From Pseudomonadota bacterium (GTDB taxonomy: Bacteria; Pseudomonadota; Gammaproteobacteria; Pseudomonadales; Moraxellaceae), in NCBI GenBank assembly GCA_023393635.1, contig JAEWKT010000032.1, positions 1 through 64,000 of the forward strand: DNA of 64,000 nt, written 5' to 3'. The notes below the pieces were generated by a model, which ran no database searches, was not told where the DNA came from, and saw only the letters and a list, made by a program, of their open reading frames with translations. Of the stretch, positions 28,753-38,246 are shown piece by piece. How positions within the stretch are numbered: the stretch's first letter is position 1; each line of letters starts with the position of its first letter. The position numbers and the translations under genes were made by a program.

Positions 28753-30396
28753 ATGTATCAATACACCGAGTTTGACCAGCAATTGCTCGATGAGCGCCTT
28801 GCACAATTTACCGATCAAATTCAACGCTATCTTGCAGGAACTTTATCTGATAGCGAGCTGTTGCCGCTGCGCCTGCAAAATGGATTATATATTCAGCGCT
28901 ATGCGCCTATGTTTCGTATCGCAGTACCTTATGGCCTATTGGCCAGCCGTCAGTTACGTAAACTGGCAGAGGTGACCCGCAAATATGACCGCGGCTATGC
29001 GCATGTCTCTACTCGTCAAAATTTTCAGTTGAACTGGACTGCATTAGAAGACATTCCCGCTGCGCTTGGTGAGTTAATGAGTGTTCAAATGCACTCTATT
29101 CAAACCAGTGGCAACTGTATTCGTAATACCACGACCGATCAGTTTGCAGGCGTTACACCTGGAGAAGTGGCTGACCCACGTCCAACGTGCGAGTTGATTC
29201 GCCAGTGGAGTACATTTCATCCAGAGTTTGCATTCTTGCCACGCAAGTTTAAAATTGCGGTATCTGCACTTGAAGAGGTTGATCGTGCGGCAACTGCCTT
29301 TCATGATATTGGCGTGTATATTGTCAAAAATGAAGCAGGTGAAATTGGCTATCGCATTTTAGTGGGCGGTGGTTTAGGCCGTACGCCAGTGATTGGTAGC
29401 TTTATTCGTGAATTTGTACCCCGTGAAGATTTACTGGCCTATCTTGAGGCAATTGTACGCGTGTATAACTTGCATGGCCGCCGTGACAATAAATTTAAGG
29501 CACGGATTAAAATTTTGGTGCGGGCATTAACGCCTGAAGTATTCGCACAAAAAGTTGAAGCTGAATTTGCCCAGATTCGTGGTCAGCGCACCGCAGAGCC
29601 TGAATTGTTAGCGCGGATGGATGCTGTATTTGCACCACCAACTTATGACCTGTTGGATAATGCTGATTTATCCGAACAGTTTAAGGCCAATCCTGCGTTT
29701 GCCAACTGGTATCGTCATAACACGCATGAGCACAAAATAAGTGGTTATCGTATTGTCACTATTTCCTTAAAACGTGCTGGCGTTGCACCAGGCGATATTA
29801 CTGATGACGAGCTAGACATGGTGGCTGATCTGGCTGACCGCTATAGCTTTGGTGAAGTACGCAATACGCATGAACAAAACATGGTATTGGCGGATGTCAA
29901 ACAGACTGACCTTTATGCAGTATATGAAGTGCTTAGTCAGCATAATATGGCACGCGCACATATTGGTTTTGTGACTGATATCATTTGCTGCCCAGGCGGT
30001 GATTACTGTTCACTGGCCAATGCCAAGTCCATTCCAATTGCTGAGGCCATTAGTCGCCGCCTGGATGACCTGGATACGGTTTATAATCTGGGCAAAATTG
30101 ACCTTAATATTTCTGGCTGTATGAATGCCTGTGGTCATCACCACGCTGGTCATATTGGTATTTTGGGCGTCGATAAAAAAGGTGCCGAGTTTTATCAAAT
30201 TACCCTGGGTGGTAATAGCGATCATGATGCCAGTATTGGTAATATTTTAGGGCCTTCGTTTGCCGCGCAAGATGTGCCTGACATTATTGAAGAAGTACTT
30301 AATACTTATCTGGATTTACGCAGTGAGAATGAACGCTTTTTAGATACTTACCGCCGTGTTGGCATTGAGCCATTTAAGGAGCGTGCATATGCCTAA
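28753..30396 (+). CDS. cysI: Sulfite reductase, ferredoxin/haemoprotein type
   Basis: The 547-residue protein is a siroheme- and [4Fe-4S]-dependent nitrite/sulfite reductase that reduces sulfite to sulfide for cysteine synthesis. The cluster cysteines are in CCPGGDYCSLANAKS near residue 415 and NISGCMNACGHHH near 455, and STRQNFQLNW near the N-terminus is a family motif. It overlaps a DUF934 gene by eight bases, a pairing typical of sulfite assimilation in Moraxellaceae and pseudomonads. No flavoprotein CysJ is present, so the electron donor is probably ferredoxin; that is inference. Confidence 0.92.
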   Translation: MYQYTEFDQQLLDERLAQFTDQIQRYLAGTLSDSELLPLRLQNGLYIQRYAPMFRIAVPYGLLASRQLRKLAEVTRKYDRGYAHVSTRQNFQLNWTALEDIPAALGELMSVQMHSIQTSGNCIRNTTTDQFAGVTPGEVADPRPTCELIRQWSTFHPEFAFLPRKFKIAVSALEEVDRAATAFHDIGVYIVKNEAGEIGYRILVGGGLGRTPVIGSFIREFVPREDLLAYLEAIVRVYNLHGRRDNKFKARIKILVRALTPEVFAQKVEAEFAQIRGQRTAEPELLARMDAVFAPPTYDLLDNADLSEQFKANPAFANWYRHNTHEHKISGYRIVTISLKRAGVAPGDITDDELDMVADLADRYSFGEVRNTHEQNMVLADVKQTDLYAVYEVLSQHNMARAHIGFVTDIICCPGGDYCSLANAKSIPIAEAISRRLDDLDTVYNLGKIDLNISGCMNACGHHHAGHIGILGVDKKGAEFYQITLGGNSDHDASIGNILGPSFAAQDVPDIIEEVLNTYLDLRSENERFLDTYRRVGIEPFKERAYA

Positions 30397-30886
30397 TATT
30401 GTATTATTTAAAGATGGCAGTATTTGCGAAGACGAATATCTGATGATTGGCGAAGATGGCGTATTACCTACGGGAAATGTGCTACTACGTGCCAGTGAGC
30501 TTGATCGTATTGATGAAGTGCAAGGTAAAAAAGGCTTGTTGGTCACCGTTAATTCTTCACCTGAAGATTACCAGTTTCCAGTTGACCAGCTTGATTTAAT
30601 TGCTATTGAATTTGCTGTGTTTACTGATGGCCGTGGTTATTCTTATGCCAATTTATTACGCCGTCAGGGTTTTGTTGGCGAGCTGCGTGCAGTAGGGGAC
30701 GTATTTAAAGATATGCTCAACTATTTAAAACGTGTCAGCTTTGACTCTTTTATTTTAAAAGATGGCAAAGACATCAACGAAGCTGTCGCTGGTTTAAATG
30801 ATTTTAGCGTGCCCTATCAAGCTTCAGTAGCGGTGCAAAGTGCCAATTATCAAACTGGCAGTAATGAATCAAGCAGAAATGCTTAA
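30389..30886 (+). CDS. DUF934 protein, sulfite reductase partner
   Basis: The 165-residue protein shows the DUF934 core: FAVFTDGRGYSYANLLRRQG, GELRAVGDVFKDML and SFDSFIL. DUF934 proteins are regularly encoded next to CysI-type sulfite reductases; their biochemical role is not settled. ATG 30389 is chosen because AAGGAG lies seven bases upstream, giving an eight-base overlap with cysI and probable translational coupling. Confidence 0.9.
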   Translation: MPNIVLFKDGSICEDEYLMIGEDGVLPTGNVLLRASELDRIDEVQGKKGLLVTVNSSPEDYQFPVDQLDLIAIEFAVFTDGRGYSYANLLRRQGFVGELRAVGDVFKDMLNYLKRVSFDSFILKDGKDINEAVAGLNDFSVPYQASVAVQSANYQTGSNESSRNA

Positions 30887-30897
30887 AGTAAACTAAA

Positions 30898-30964
30898 CGC
30901 ATAGTGCAGCTTTTCAAGTCCTCTTTAAACAGAGGGTGAATTGAAAAGCTGCCTAAGCTATGCG
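30898..30964. other. Three-tier nested stem-loop
   Basis: Three perfect stems are nested: CGCATAG/CTATGCG outside, the 12-bp GCAGCTTTTCAA/TTGAAAAGCTGC in the middle and CCTCT/AGAGG at the top, around a TTAAAC loop. In total 24 pairs form in 67 bases. No proper T run follows on either strand, so it is not a standard terminator. It begins 12 bases after the DUF934 stop and could stabilise or process that transcript, or be an RNA of its own. Confidence 0.6.
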
Positions 30965-31109
30965 GACTATGCAAAATTAAAGATAGAACAGGCCGCAATA
31001 GGCCTAATCGCTAAAATATTAAGAAAAATCATACAATATCAGGTTTCACAGTTTGAGTTTGCGCGTTATGCTTGGGTATATATTTGTAGACAAATTGCCT
31101 TAAACCACA

Positions 31110-31895
31110 ATGCTGATTTTAATTTCTCCCGCCAAAACCATGGACTTCGACAGTCCTGTTTCTACCACTGAGCATACTCAGCCAGAACTATTAGATAAAA
31201 GTCAGGAACTGGTGGATGTTTGCCGTCAACTGAGCAACGATGATTTATCGAATTTAATGAACATTAGTCCAAAACTTGCTGAGTTAAATGGCGCGCGTTT
31301 TTGCAACTGGCAGCCTATTTTTAATCTGGAAAATGCCCGTCAGGCAATTTTGGCATTTAAAGGCGATGTCTATACAGGTTTGCAAGCAGAGGATTTTAGC
31401 CAACAAGATTTTGAGTTTGCACAAAAACATTTGCGTATGCTGTCAGGCCTATATGGCTTGTTGCGCCCGCTAGATTTAATGCAGCCCTATCGCTTAGAAA
31501 TGGGCACGAAATTAAGTAATCCTGTAGGCAAGGACCTATATAGTTTTTGGGGTGAAACCATTACTGATCACGTTAATCATGCATTGCAGGCGCAAGGTGA
31601 TGATGTCATTGTTAATTTGGCTTCGGATGAGTATTTTAAGGCAGTAAAATTAAGTCATTTACAGGGGCGTTTGATTAAACCAATATTTTTGGATGAAAAA
31701 AATGGTCAATTTAAAGTGATCAGTTTTTATGCCAAAAAAGCACGTGGTTTAATGAGCCGTTATATTATTAAAAATCAGCTTACAGAAGTGGAGCAGTTAA
31801 AAGCATTTGATTTAGAGGGTTATCAGTTTGCGCCTGCGCATTCTCAGGATGATGAGCTGGTATTCATGCGCTCACAGCAAAGTGTGCCTACCTGA
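31110..31895 (+). CDS. yaaA: Peroxide stress protein YaaA
   Basis: The 261-residue protein begins [13 protein letters not shown] and contains [40 protein letters not shown] and YFKAVK, the hallmark blocks of YaaA/UPF0246. In E. coli YaaA lowers intracellular iron during peroxide stress and the fold includes a DNA-binding element. It is cytoplasmic and probably monocistronic. No clear ribosome binding site precedes the ATG. Confidence 0.93.
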   Translation: MLILISPAKTMDFDSPVSTTEHTQPELLDKSQELVDVCRQLSNDDLSNLMNISPKLAELNGARFCNWQPIFNLENARQAILAFKGDVYTGLQAEDFSQQDFEFAQKHLRMLSGLYGLLRPLDLMQPYRLEMGTKLSNPVGKDLYSFWGETITDHVNHALQAQGDDVIVNLASDEYFKAVKLSHLQGRLIKPIFLDEKNGQFKVISFYAKKARGLMSRYIIKNQLTEVEQLKAFDLEGYQFAPAHSQDDELVFMRSQQSVPT

Positions 31896-32273
31896 TAAGA
31901 CATCTGTATCGCTTACCCCAATCAATGGTTATTCCTGTAGAGACAGTGATGCTTTTTTTGACAGGCTTATGGTACAAATAAAAATTATTGATGTGAACGT
32001 CAATTTATGGAATTAAAATTCTTGGTTCAATAAGGTGCATTTTTAAATTCCTTTCTTAAAGATGAGTAAAGGATCAGCGAAGTTGTGATAAGAAGCAGCA
32101 TTAACAAAACATAAAATAGCATTACATATTGTTAACAATTTATATTAAAATTCATCCCGTCATGCTTTGCATGAATTAACTGACCGTCTATTGATAGTAA
32201 AGCGGTTTAAGTGATTTTGTCAGTTTTTAAAGTTTATAACAGCCTGCAACGTGGCTTAGACTTTAGGGGGAAT
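31896..32273 (+). other. Intergenic region upstream of the Tsx-like gene
   Basis: These 378 A+T-rich bases hold no gene I can support. A perfect hairpin TCATGC-ttt-GCATGA lies around 32160-32174 and may belong to the leader of the channel gene. I looked for a CRP-type operator, as expected for nucleoside channels in enterics, and found only partial matches. Confidence 0.4.
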
Positions 32274-32990
32274 ATGAAATTTAATAATTTATGTCTGGCA
32301 GTAGCATGTGCTGTCTTAACTTCCACAACATATGCCAAACCAATATGGCAGGATTTTAGTGTTACTGGCTTGCACGGTGAGCATTATAAAGTTGAGCCAA
32401 GTGAACGTGATGTCGTTACCTTAGAGTATGCAGCTGGATTAAACTGGGGTGACGTCTTCTTTTTTTTAGACCATAGTCGTTATAGCCAAACCGATGGTAA
32501 AGACAATTATTTTGAATTGGCCACTCGCTTAAGCCTATCTTATTTGACAGCTCAGCAATTAAGTTATGGCATGCTCAAAGACGTTTATTTGGCCAGTACC
32601 TGGGAGTCAGGCGGTAACTTTGATAACTATGTATATGGCGTGGGTTTTGGGCTGGCTGTACCATATTTTGATTATGCCAATATCAATTTATATCGCGCGC
32701 ATAATGAAACCACCAAAGATGACTGGATGACCACCATCACTTATGGCGTCCCTTTAAGTTTGGGTACGCAAGATTTTTTATTTGATGGTTTTATGGATTG
32801 GTCAAGTAGTGCATCTGACCATGCGGCAGAACTGAACTGGACGTCCCAGTGGAAGTGGAATGCAGGCAAGTTAATTAACCCTGATACGCGCTTATATTTG
32901 GGGATTGAGTACTCGCACTGGATTAATAAATACGGCATTAAAAACGTGAATGAGAAAAACGTCAGTGCCTTGGTGAAGTATCATTTTTAA
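32274..32990 (+). CDS. Outer-membrane channel, Tsx/OmpK-like
   Basis: The 238-residue precursor has a signal peptide with cleavage likely after TYA near residue 20. The mature part is aromatic-rich with alternating strands and ends in KYHF, as expected for an outer-membrane barrel. Length and blocks such as YFELATRLS and LGIEYSHWINKYG suggest the nucleoside-specific channel Tsx/OmpK superfamily; nucleoside transport is inferred. ATG 32274 is chosen because of the GGGGG site just upstream and the proper signal peptide. A terminator follows. Confidence 0.75.
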   Translation: MKFNNLCLAVACAVLTSTTYAKPIWQDFSVTGLHGEHYKVEPSERDVVTLEYAAGLNWGDVFFFLDHSRYSQTDGKDNYFELATRLSLSYLTAQQLSYGMLKDVYLASTWESGGNFDNYVYGVGFGLAVPYFDYANINLYRAHNETTKDDWMTTITYGVPLSLGTQDFLFDGFMDWSSSASDHAAELNWTSQWKWNAGKLINPDTRLYLGIEYSHWINKYGIKNVNEKNVSALVKYHF

Positions 32991-33007
32991 GTATATTGAG
33001 AAAATAA

Positions 33008-33046
33008 AACAAGAAGCACATCCCTTAAAGACTGCTTCTTGTTTTT
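33008..33046 (+). terminator. Rho-independent terminator of the Tsx-like gene
   Basis: An 11-bp perfect stem AACAAGAAGCA/TGCTTCTTGTT is followed by TTTATAATTT. The stem lies 18 bases past the stop codon, between convergent genes. Confidence 0.85.
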
Positions 33047-33091
33047 ATAATTTTAATAGTAAGAAATACCTATCTTGGCAATAGCATTTGT

Positions 33092-33637
33092 TTACTGGCT
33101 GGATTCAAATAGCCCAGCATAAACCTGTCCTGCACGGGTTTCTTTTAACAGTTGCCAATGCACTGGCAGATTTAATTGGTTTAAAGGTGTATCTGCCTCT
33201 ATATAAATTTTGGCAGCAGGGTTTAGTAAAGGGTCAATCAACTCAGCCAAAGATGTCCATAAGTTAAGGGCATAGGGTGGGTCTAAAAAAACCAGATCAA
33301 ATTTACCAGAAAGTTTTGGTAGAGCATGTTCGGCCTTGGCAGACATCACTTTAGCGGTAGTGCATTGTAATTGCATTAAGTTGTTTTTAATGTGTTCAGC
33401 TTGCTTACGATCTGCTTCTATAAAAATACAGTCAATAGCACCGCGTGATAGGGCTTCAATACCCAATGCGCCAGAGCCTGCGCAGACATCTAATACGTTC
33501 TTTCCTGTAATATCCCACATTAGCCAGTTAAATAAGGTTTCACGTACACGATCTGGGGTAGGGCGTAAACCATTGATGCTATCAAAGCCAATTAAACGAC
33601 GTTTCCATTTGCCGCCAATAATACGTACCTGATTCAT
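33092..33637 (-). CDS. rsmD: 16S rRNA (guanine966-N2)-methyltransferase RsmD
   Basis: RsmD methylates G966 of 16S rRNA in the small ribosomal subunit. The 181-residue protein has RIIGGKWKRR at the start, LRPTPDRVRETLFNWL, SAM motif I LDVCAGSGALGIEALSRGA, and the catalytic DPPY. It starts two bases after mrdA on the same strand, so the two are likely co-transcribed. Confidence 0.95.
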   Translation of the reverse strand: MNQVRIIGGKWKRRLIGFDSINGLRPTPDRVRETLFNWLMWDITGKNVLDVCAGSGALGIEALSRGAIDCIFIEADRKQAEHIKNNLMQLQCTTAKVMSAKAEHALPKLSGKFDLVFLDPPYALNLWTSLAELIDPLLNPAAKIYIEADTPLNQLNLPVHWQLLKETRAGQVYAGLFESSQ

Positions 33638-33639
33638 AA

Positions 33640-35742
33640 TTATTCCTCGTCACTGCCAGGCGGTATTGTGGCGGTCGGGTTGGCTGCTGGATTGCCTGTA
33701 GCTGCATTCGTGTTGTCTTGGCGTGTTTGGTGCTGATTTAAATTGCCCTGATTTGAGCTACTTGAGCTATTTTGAACGGCGCGATTCGAAGCGGTGTTGT
33801 TTTGGGATGAGCCATCTGGATTAGCGCGTTCAAATATTTCCTGAGGCTTCATACCAGCCGTCATCAGGCCACCACTGGTCATGGCTTGGCTTGGTTTAAT
33901 TGGATCTTTTTTCATGCGATGCACCACATAGTCAAACATGGGTCGCGCAAGTAATGCGGCTGCACCACCATGTTTACCATTTTCTAAAATGACCGCTACC
34001 GCAATGGTTGGGTTATCGGCAGGCGCAAACCCGACAAATAAGCCATGGTCGAGATGACGTTTATCTAATGCAGCTTCATTATAACGTTTGCCCTGTGCAA
34101 TACTTTTAACCTGTGCAGTTCCTGTTTTTCCTGCAATCTCATAGCCTTGCAGGCCAATTCTTAAACGTCCACCTGTACCTCCACGAATCACGTTGACCAT
34201 TGAGTCGCGCATGTTATTCCAGTCTTGCTCAGTACCGTTAAAGTCAACCTTGCCGTCAGGCGCATTGTGGACATGGAAAGGCTTGGGGCCTTTGCTTTCG
34301 CGTAATACATGCGGGGTGATGTGCTGGCCGTGGTTGGCCGTAATGGCAGTAGCCATGGCCAATTGAATGGCAGTGGCAGTAAACGCCCCCTGGCCAATGC
34401 TGACCGAAATTGTTTCACCTGGTAGCCACTTACTGTTGCGTTTTTCCATTTTCCATTTGGGAGATGGATACAGCCCTGAACTTTCATTGGGCAAATCAAC
34501 CCCTGTTTTTGCACCAAAACCAAACTGGGTCATCCAGTCGTGCATGCGGTCAATACCCATACGGTATGCCAGTACATAAAAATAGGTATCACATGACCAG
34601 GTAATGGCTTTATCCATATTCACGGTGCCGTGACCCGTTTTTTTCCAGTCACGAAAGCGATGTGAATCCCCAGGTAGATGAAAATAACCTGGATCATAAA
34701 TTTGGGAGTTCCAATCAACCAGCCCATAGTGAACGCCGCCCATACCCTCCATAGGCTTAATGGTAGAACCTGGTGGGTAAGTGCCTTGTAGCGCGCGGTT
34801 GTAAAGTGGTTGATCGGGGCTATCTCGTAGGGCGCTGTAGTCTTTGCTACTAATACCCGTGACAAACAAATTGGGGTTAAAGCTTGGGTTGCTTACAAAT
34901 GCCAGCACTTCGCCAGTACGCGGGTCTAGAGCCACAATTGCACCGCGTTGTCCCGATAGCTGCTCATGGGCAATCGATTGCAGTCCATAATCTAAAGACA
35001 GGTATAAATCATTACCTCTAATGGCTGGCGTCTGGCCTAAATTGCGTAGTACTTGTCCATGCGCATCAGCTTCAATATATTGATAGCCTGGTTTACCGTG
35101 CAGCAGGTCTTCATAGTATTTTTCAATGCCAATTTTACCAATCAAATCAGTGCCTGCATAAGCATCTTTATCTAATTCGACCAGTTCTTTTTCGTTAATT
35201 CGCCCGACATAACCAATGACATGCGCAAATAAATCTGCATGCGGATAAAAACGTGTCATTTTAGTTTCAATGCTGACACCAGGAAAAGTGAATTTTAGCT
35301 CACTAAAGCGTGCAATTTGTTGCTCATTTAAGCTGAGCTTAATTGACAGCGGCTGTGTTTTTCGAATCGTCTTGATGCGCTGTCTGAATTTGCTTAAATC
35401 GTCTTCTGTTAAATCAAGGACAGGGGTGAGGCGTTTTAGCGTGTCTTCAAGGTCCTCAATATCTGTACGGTTAATCATGGCAGTAAAAACAGGGTAGTTG
35501 TCTGCCAGTAGTGTGCCGTTGCGATCATAGATATAGCCACGCGCAGGCGGTAGAGCCTCTAAGCGAATACGATTTTTATCTGAAGCCATGTGATACTGGC
35601 CGTATTGAAATACTTGCAAGTAGGTGTATCGGCACACTAAAACAATAAAGCACAGGGCAATAAAGGCCGCTGCAAACCAGATTCGATGGCTAAAAATCTG
35701 TTTGTCTTGATGAGGGTTTTTTAGGGGGAAAGGGCGTTTCAT
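33640..35742 (-). CDS. mrdA: Penicillin-binding protein 2 (transpeptidase)
   Basis: PBP2 is the elongasome transpeptidase that cross-links peptidoglycan for rod shape. The 700-residue protein has an N-terminal membrane anchor (about residues 22-42), a pedestal region, the catalytic SxxK in PPGSTIKPMEGM, the second motif in TWSCDTYFY and KTGTAQ. After the domain ends comes a Gln/Asn/Ser/Thr-rich low-complexity tail of about 85 residues, making it longer than E. coli PBP2 (633). ATG 35742 is preferred to the GTG two codons upstream. rodA does not follow; rsmD does. Confidence 0.95.
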   Translation of the reverse strand: MKRPFPLKNPHQDKQIFSHRIWFAAAFIALCFIVLVCRYTYLQVFQYGQYHMASDKNRIRLEALPPARGYIYDRNGTLLADNYPVFTAMINRTDIEDLEDTLKRLTPVLDLTEDDLSKFRQRIKTIRKTQPLSIKLSLNEQQIARFSELKFTFPGVSIETKMTRFYPHADLFAHVIGYVGRINEKELVELDKDAYAGTDLIGKIGIEKYYEDLLHGKPGYQYIEADAHGQVLRNLGQTPAIRGNDLYLSLDYGLQSIAHEQLSGQRGAIVALDPRTGEVLAFVSNPSFNPNLFVTGISSKDYSALRDSPDQPLYNRALQGTYPPGSTIKPMEGMGGVHYGLVDWNSQIYDPGYFHLPGDSHRFRDWKKTGHGTVNMDKAITWSCDTYFYVLAYRMGIDRMHDWMTQFGFGAKTGVDLPNESSGLYPSPKWKMEKRNSKWLPGETISVSIGQGAFTATAIQLAMATAITANHGQHITPHVLRESKGPKPFHVHNAPDGKVDFNGTEQDWNNMRDSMVNVIRGGTGGRLRIGLQGYEIAGKTGTAQVKSIAQGKRYNEAALDKRHLDHGLFVGFAPADNPTIAVAVILENGKHGGAAALLARPMFDYVVHRMKKDPIKPSQAMTSGGLMTAGMKPQEIFERANPDGSSQNNTASNRAVQNSSSSSNQGNLNQHQTRQDNTNAATGNPAANPTATIPPGSDEE

Positions 35743-35996
35743 AACCACATCGAGTACAGAATTAGCGCAATTTTAGCGACAGTGGCCTAGTATCACAATC
35801 TTTATGCGCTAAAAGATCAATTAGTTTGCCACAAATTAACTTTCTTGTCGGTTTAGCTAAAAAATGCGCGACATCTGTTCGACTTTTGTCTAAACTTCGC
35901 GCCGCTTATAAAAAGAAATTTATAAGCCATAGTTGGCACCGTAGGGCGGATTTTCTTACGGAAGAGTTTAACCCGATTAAAAAATAAGGGTGAGCT

Positions 35997-37511
35997 GTGT
36001 TTACGTCAAAAGATCATTTTTTGGTATTTGCAATTGCCGCATATTTGCTGATTACTGTGGCGTTAGGGTTGTGGGCTGCACGTAAGGTCAAAAACAGTAC
36101 AGATTATGTAGTGGCTGGGCATAAATTACCGCTTTATATGGTTATTGCCACGGTGTTTGCCACATGGTTTGGCTCAGAAACTGTTTTGGGGACATCGGCC
36201 ACCTTTATTAATGAAGGCTTGGGCGGCATTGTTGCAGACCCTTTTGGCGCAGCACTGTGTTTGGTGCTGGTAGGCTTGTTTTTTGCTGTACCGCTTTATC
36301 GCCTTAAATTGCTAACCATTGGGGACTACTACCGTATTCGCTATGGCCGCGATATTGAAGTGATGACCTCCATTGTCATTATATTGTCTTACCTTGGGTG
36401 GGTGGCTGCCCAACTGGCCGCACTTGGTCTGGTATTTAATGTCATTACCCATGGTTTGATTGATATCCCCACAGGTATTTTTATTGGGGCATTGATTGTA
36501 CTGATTTACACTATTTTTGGTGGTATGTGGTCAATTGCCGTCACTGACCTCATGCAAATGACCTTTATTGCTGCTGGCCTGATTTATATTACCTGGCTGG
36601 TAACGGGACGCATTGATGGTGGTGCCGCGGCAGTCATTGCACATGCCAGCGAAGCACAAAAGCTCAATTTTTTTCCTGAAAGTAACCTGGCAGGTTGGCT
36701 AACTTTTTTTGGTGCTTTAATTACTTTGGGTTTTGGCTCCATTCCACAACAAGACGTGTATCAGCGTGTAATGTCTGCCAATAGTGCCAAAAATGCCCGT
36801 CGTGGTGCCATTATTGGCGGCGTACTGTACTTGGGTTTTGCCATGTTGCCCCTCTATTTAGCCTACAGTGCTTTTATTATGGAACCAGACATGGTGAATG
36901 GCATGCTGGCCGAGGGCGGTGATTCACAAATGGTATTACCCACATTAATTTTGCAGCATACACCCGTGTTTGCACAGGTAGTGTTCTTTGGTGCTTTGCT
37001 TTCTGCCATTATGAGTACCGCGTCGGCAACGTTACTTGCACCAGCTACGGTATTTAGTGAAAACATTATGGGTAAGTTTTTTAGAAGGCAAACGGAGCGC
37101 AAGAAATTAATTTATATTCGCCTGTCGGTTTTAATATTTGCTGCCTGTGTGTTGGTGTATTCACTTAAATCTGAACAAACTATTTTCCAAATGGTAGAGG
37201 ATGCTTATAAAGTGGTATTGGTGGGCGCATTTGTGCCGCTTGCTGCTGGATTGTATTGGAAGCGTGCTAGCTGGAATGGGGCGCGTATGGCCATTGGTTT
37301 AGGCGTAGGCTTTTGGTTATTGTTTGAGCTTTTAGACACAGGCACTAACTGGGCAATGATTGGCTTACCCAATGCTGCAAGTGTTTGCCCACCACAATTG
37401 GCTGGCTTTTTAATGTCTGCTGTTGGGATGGTTATTGGTAGTATGATTTGGCCAAATAAACAGCCTTTACCGCAACCTGCTGCTGATGAACTACTGACGT
37501 CGGCAAAATAA
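35997..37511 (+). CDS. Sodium:solute symporter family protein
   Basis: The 504-residue protein has about 13 hydrophobic helices and SSS-family features: VVAGHKLPLYMVIATVFATW in helix 2, the GIFIGALIVLIYTIFGGMWS region and FGSIPQQDVYQRVMSA. Substrates of this branch range from proline to organic acids and cannot be told from sequence. The start is GTG, supported by AAGGGTGAG three bases upstream. The gene is divergent from mrdA and appears to be monocistronic. Confidence 0.88.
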   Translation: MFTSKDHFLVFAIAAYLLITVALGLWAARKVKNSTDYVVAGHKLPLYMVIATVFATWFGSETVLGTSATFINEGLGGIVADPFGAALCLVLVGLFFAVPLYRLKLLTIGDYYRIRYGRDIEVMTSIVIILSYLGWVAAQLAALGLVFNVITHGLIDIPTGIFIGALIVLIYTIFGGMWSIAVTDLMQMTFIAAGLIYITWLVTGRIDGGAAAVIAHASEAQKLNFFPESNLAGWLTFFGALITLGFGSIPQQDVYQRVMSANSAKNARRGAIIGGVLYLGFAMLPLYLAYSAFIMEPDMVNGMLAEGGDSQMVLPTLILQHTPVFAQVVFFGALLSAIMSTASATLLAPATVFSENIMGKFFRRQTERKKLIYIRLSVLIFAACVLVYSLKSEQTIFQMVEDAYKVVLVGAFVPLAAGLYWKRASWNGARMAIGLGVGFWLLFELLDTGTNWAMIGLPNAASVCPPQLAGFLMSAVGMVIGSMIWPNKQPLPQPAADELLTSAK

Positions 37512-37542
37512 AATCTTTGCTTTTATAAGCAAGTATAGTGGT

Positions 37543-37575
37543 CAAGGCAGATTTTTCTGATAAAGTCTGCCTTGG
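37543..37575 (+). terminator. Terminator-like hairpin after the symporter gene
   Basis: CAAGGCAGA (37543-37551) pairs with TCTGCCTTG (37566-37574). The tail GCTTTAAC is only weakly T-rich, so termination may be partial. Confidence 0.5.
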
Positions 37576-37633
37576 CTTTAACATAGCACCATAGATGGTG
37601 CCACAGGATAAAAAACCAGCAGGAGCGGTTAGC

Positions 37634-38161
37634 ATGAAAAAACAGTGGATTACAGTGCTGTTAACAGTGGGGTTAGTAGCAAGTGCATCATCACATGCTG
37701 ATGTTAAAGACTGGTTGCCAAAACCAGCAACAGATACCAAAGGCTTAAAAACCATTTATGCAGGGGTTGGTGCCACCAATGAGCTACTGCATGTCAATGC
37801 CGAAATGCCTACCAGCTATGGTAACGTTTATGCCAAACTGGGTGGCTTTCTTGATGGTCCTAAAGAAGCCGCAGGCCAAGTAGGTTTTCGCTATCCTTAT
37901 TATTTAACGGGCACTGACAAAAATGGCTATTATTTTGGCGGTTTTGTTGGTCATTTAGAGACCAAATCTTTAGATGGTAAAAAATATAATCGCCTTGGGG
38001 CGGGTGGTGAGCTATCTTATGTGTGGACGGATAGTTCGCGCATTAGTGCTGCCAGTATTGGCGTGGGGTTTGGTGAACGTAAAAAAGGACGAAATGGTTC
38101 TAAGGAATCTTCAACGCCAATGATCATGTTTGGTTATAGCTTTAACTTTGGTGTTTATTAA
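37634..38161 (+). CDS. YfaZ-like small outer-membrane beta-barrel candidate
   Basis: The 175-residue precursor has a signal peptide with likely cleavage after SSHA near residue 21. The mature part shows alternating beta-strand patterns, many Gly and Tyr residues, and ends FGYSFNFGVY. It is probably an outer-membrane or periplasmic barrel; the YfaZ resemblance is tentative. ATG 37634 is chosen for its AGGAG eight bases upstream and the proper signal peptide. Confidence 0.65.
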   Translation: MKKQWITVLLTVGLVASASSHADVKDWLPKPATDTKGLKTIYAGVGATNELLHVNAEMPTSYGNVYAKLGGFLDGPKEAAGQVGFRYPYYLTGTDKNGYYFGGFVGHLETKSLDGKKYNRLGAGGELSYVWTDSSRISAASIGVGFGERKKGRNGSKESSTPMIMFGYSFNFGVY

Positions 38162-38246
38162 TTTTTAGCAGTTTATGGTTAGCAAATGAAGCCTAATCCC
38201 AACATTTGCTAATGGATATCATTTGCGCGTTATTTGAGAGTGTTGC

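Noticed and set aside
32041..32273. CRP operator before the Tsx-like gene
   Set aside because: TGTGA is present but the TCACA half at the proper distance is not; the match is no better than chance in A+T-rich DNA.
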